Below, in pieces: positions 61,909-64,000 of a stretch of DNA of 64,000 bases. Under the pieces are notes generated by a model that worked only from the letters and a program-made list of their open reading frames with translations, was not told where the DNA came from and ran no database searches. Within the stretch, counting starts at the first letter, position 1; the number at the start of each line of letters is the position of its first letter. Position numbers and translations under genes: made by a program. The stretch comes from Schizosaccharomyces osmophilus (lineage: Eukaryota; Ascomycota; Schizosaccharomycetes; Schizosaccharomycetales; Schizosaccharomycetaceae), in contig NC_079238.1 in the NCBI RefSeq assembly GCF_027921745.1, positions 1,364,001 to 1,428,000 of the forward strand, given 5' to 3'.

Positions 61909-63257
61909 GGGCCTGCCAATATGGTTGGCTTCCTTGGGATTCATTTTGATAATAAAAAAAAAAAAAGATAAAAAAATGGTATATTGAATCTGCAGTAATT
62001 TTATTAAAACTTTTCTCTTCCACAAAATTCACGGTACTATTTCATGGGAGTATCCATTCGAAGTACGCCCATTTACGTTGAGCCTTAAGGCTTTGTATTA
62101 CCCATTTGTTTTTTTTTTATAACATTAAGTAAATAAGGACTTGTCATAGGATCCAACGTTTTACCTTTCCATTTCAGCTTTCAGCTGAAAGATAGAGAAC
62201 GAATGACAGTGGAAACAGTAAGCAGATTTGGATTTGACTGCCACAAGAGAAATGATCATTTAGTAACATTGTGGTATATCCTGCTCCGTATAAATTCTAG
62301 GAACGGCCGTAAACAAACCAACGAAAGATGAAGTGCTCGAGGATAGCAATCCTTACAGGAGATATATAGAAGAAAATACAAAAGGAAAAATTATATGATG
62401 ATAAACGATCCTTTTTGAAACACTGAAAGCGGCCTGACTAACCACAGAGAAATTCGGTTTTCCAATGAAATGAATCTAAGGGTCTCTAGTGTAGCTCTTC
62501 ATTCTTATTTTTTGAACCCAAATGTTTGTTTTCATGCACGACTGTTTGAGTAGTACATTGCATTATCCTCTGGTCTGGATTTATGGAGCAAACGTATATT
62601 TGCAACCTACGGGTAGTACAATCTTTACCGTTTCTCATTTGGCTCTCCTTCTTAATCTTTCCTTTGTCAATACTCTTTTTTATTTTTTTATTTATTTATT
62701 TTTTACCCAATATGTAAACAAGAAATTCAATCCCAAGTCACAAGTCAAGTGACAAAGACTCTTAATAGGATATCATCCGAGACTACAGGTTTACATTCCT
62801 ATTTCTTGGAGAAATGGGTTAAATCGAGTTGGAGCAGAATGTCTCTAGAGTTAAATTCTTACCAAATAATGTGTATTTACTTGTTTTTTTTCGATCTCCC
62901 GTGTTTTTAAGTACATTTTGCCATTATTCAAGTGTCTTTCTAACTTACATTGAAAATTGGTACCGTTATGCACACTTGCTGTAATGGTTTAGCACCAAGT
63001 CGCTGAGGATGCTTTCCTAACTGATGAGTTTTCAAGTCAGTTTGGGTACAAACTCCATACCTCAGTTATATGTTCGGAACAGCAACTATAAAAAAAGGGA
63101 ATTGCTTATGAGAACAGTAAAGCAATTGTTTTCTTTTCTCACGAAACCTTCAATGTTTACTGTCTATGAGAGACTGAACCAGAGAATTACAGAGAATATC
63201 ATAATATTCTATAAATTCTTATAGAAGAATAGTATTCTACTATCAAGTTCCATTGGC

Positions 63258-63342
63258 GAATAGATGTTTCCAGCGGGTTTCTGAAACCGAATTAGCTAGC
63301 ACGTTCTAGTACGTTCCTTGAATTTTGGCATAGGTATAAATA
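63258..63342 (+). promoter_or_regulatory. Heat-shock-element-like repeats and TATA box of hsp104
   Basis: A GAA and a TTC separated by 7 bp (63258-63270) fit a gapped heat-shock element. Two TTC units 7 bp apart (63304-63316) followed by GAA at 63320 fit a step-type arrangement. TATAAATA (63335-63342) follows, 215 bp before the ATG. Such spacing is recognised by heat-shock factor in yeasts; individual short motifs could occur by chance. Confidence 0.45.
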
Positions 63343-63556
63343 CAACACCATGATGTCTGTAAACTTCACTGCTGAGAACAACGATCTAAGAAATATTCTC
63401 TATTTATTCATTTAAAAATACCTGTTTTTGTTATATAATCTCTTTTTTTTTTTTTTTTTTAAGTTGCTGTTTGCATATTTTTTGAAAAATATCTTATAAA
63501 CCCTCTTTAATTTGTGACGAATTATTGTTTCTTTTGTTAATTAATTATTTTTAATT

Positions 63557-64000
63557 ATGGCCGATTATCAATTTACCGATAAAGCTGCAAAGACACTTTC
63601 GGATGCCTATGGATTAGCTCAATCTTATGGACACTCTCAACTGTCAACTGTTCATCTCGCAGCCGTCTTACTCTCTGAGGCAGACACAAACGGAACATCA
63701 CTTTTACGGACCATTGTCGAAAAAGCCGGTGGTGATGGCCAAAAGTTTGAACGCAGTATTACAAGCCGACTCGTCCGTCTGCCTGCGCAAGATCCTCCAC
63801 CGGAACAAATTTCCTTTGCTCCGGAAACTGCGAAGCTATTACGAAATGCACATGAACTTCAAAAAACCCAAAAGGATTCTTACATTGCTCAGGATCACTT
63901 TATCGCTGCTTTCATTAAGGACGATATTGTCAAATCTCTTTTGACTGACGTTGGTGTCACTCCCAAGTCCTTTGAATTTGCTGTGAATAATCTTCGCGGA
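63557..64000 (+). CDS. hsp104: Hsp104 disaggregase (ClpB family), 5' part only
   Basis: Hsp104 is the hexameric AAA+ chaperone that threads proteins out of aggregates with Hsp70. Only the first 148 codons lie in the window; the frame is open to the end. The sequence MADYQFTDKAAKTLSDAYGL, HSQLSTVHLAAVLLSEAD and DSYIAQDHFIAAFIKDD is the Clp N-terminal domain with its two repeats (LSDAYGLAQSYGHSQL; LRNAHELQKTQKDSYIAQDH). The AAA+ modules would follow beyond the edge. The start is the only ATG giving the family N-terminus, and candidate heat-shock elements sit upstream. Confidence 0.93.
   Translation, partial: MADYQFTDKAAKTLSDAYGLAQSYGHSQLSTVHLAAVLLSEADTNGTSLLRTIVEKAGGDGQKFERSITSRLVRLPAQDPPPEQISFAPETAKLLRNAHELQKTQKDSYIAQDHFIAAFIKDDIVKSLLTDVGVTPKSFEFAVNNLRG

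Larger units (their letters stand above)
61784..63556. other. Divergent region pcn1/hsp104
   Basis: 1.77 kb. The pcn1 end has MCB-like motifs and an overlapping upstream open frame (61747-61944, minus). The hsp104 end has heat-shock-element-like repeats, a TATA box and an 18-T run (63443-63460). Open frames at 62522-62752 and 63024-63224 are AT-driven and unsupported. Confidence 0.55.

Noticed and set aside
62522-63224. Open frames between pcn1 and hsp104
   Set aside because: They are Phe/Tyr/Leu-rich translations of T-rich DNA with no splice or family evidence.

Overview
The window is nuclear DNA from a fission yeast (genus Schizosaccharomyces). It is AT-rich, protein genes sit 0.2-2 kb apart on both strands, and many genes carry very short introns (38-218 nt, with one of 781 nt) with CTAAC/CTAAT branch sites close to the acceptor. 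Ribosomal-protein genes have HomolD boxes. As far as I remember the S. pombe map, the gene order follows a chromosome II segment of that species (atg8-rnf10-ubp3-erd2-nop2-spt16 ... rps18-tad2-pcn1-hsp104). The proteins differ enough from S. pombe to suggest a sister species such as S. octosporus, S. cryophilus or S. osmophilus; I cannot choose between them from sequence alone.

Layout. 0.7-7.8 kb: atg8 (autophagy), rnf10 (RING E3), ubp3 (deubiquitinase), erd2 (HDEL receptor). 8.9-11.1 kb: decayed, 5'-truncated relic of a Pmd1-type ABC transporter, plus a second small relic near 11.7-11.9 kb. 12-17 kb: nop2 and spt16, convergent. 18.6-22.9 kb: two tandem thiamine-pathway paralogues (HMP/HMP-P kinase plus TenA), the second apparently losing active-site residues. 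23.4-31.2 kb: dbp2 with a long late intron, mpe1, dpb2. 32-38 kb: a tail-anchored protein resembling Vac7, fta3 (CENP-H), nxt3 (the Ubp3 partner), utp16. 38-45 kb: los1, ppm1, set6, rpp2. 46-52 kb: beta-carbonic anhydrase, a large orphan, rpl4, a coiled-coil protein. 53-57 kb: a small three-exon pop7 gene, a stretch that may hide another spliced gene, and the MADS-box gene mbx2. 57.6-64 kb: rps18, seven-exon tad2 (P-loop kinase-like domain fused to a tRNA deaminase), pcn1, and the 5' part of hsp104, cut by the window end.

Functionally this is a housekeeping block: ribosome biogenesis and translation (nop2, utp16, rpl4, rpp2, rps18, tad2, pop7, los1, dbp2), DNA replication and chromatin (spt16, dpb2, pcn1), kinetochore (fta3), and ubiquitin/autophagy (atg8, rnf10, ubp3 with nxt3). 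I found no transposon, LTR element, tRNA, 5S rRNA or CRISPR array. The points most worth following are the Tad2 kinase fusion, the decaying second thiamine enzyme, the Pmd1-like relic, a ribosomal-type HomolE/HomolD promoter in front of fta3, and the long dbp2 intron.
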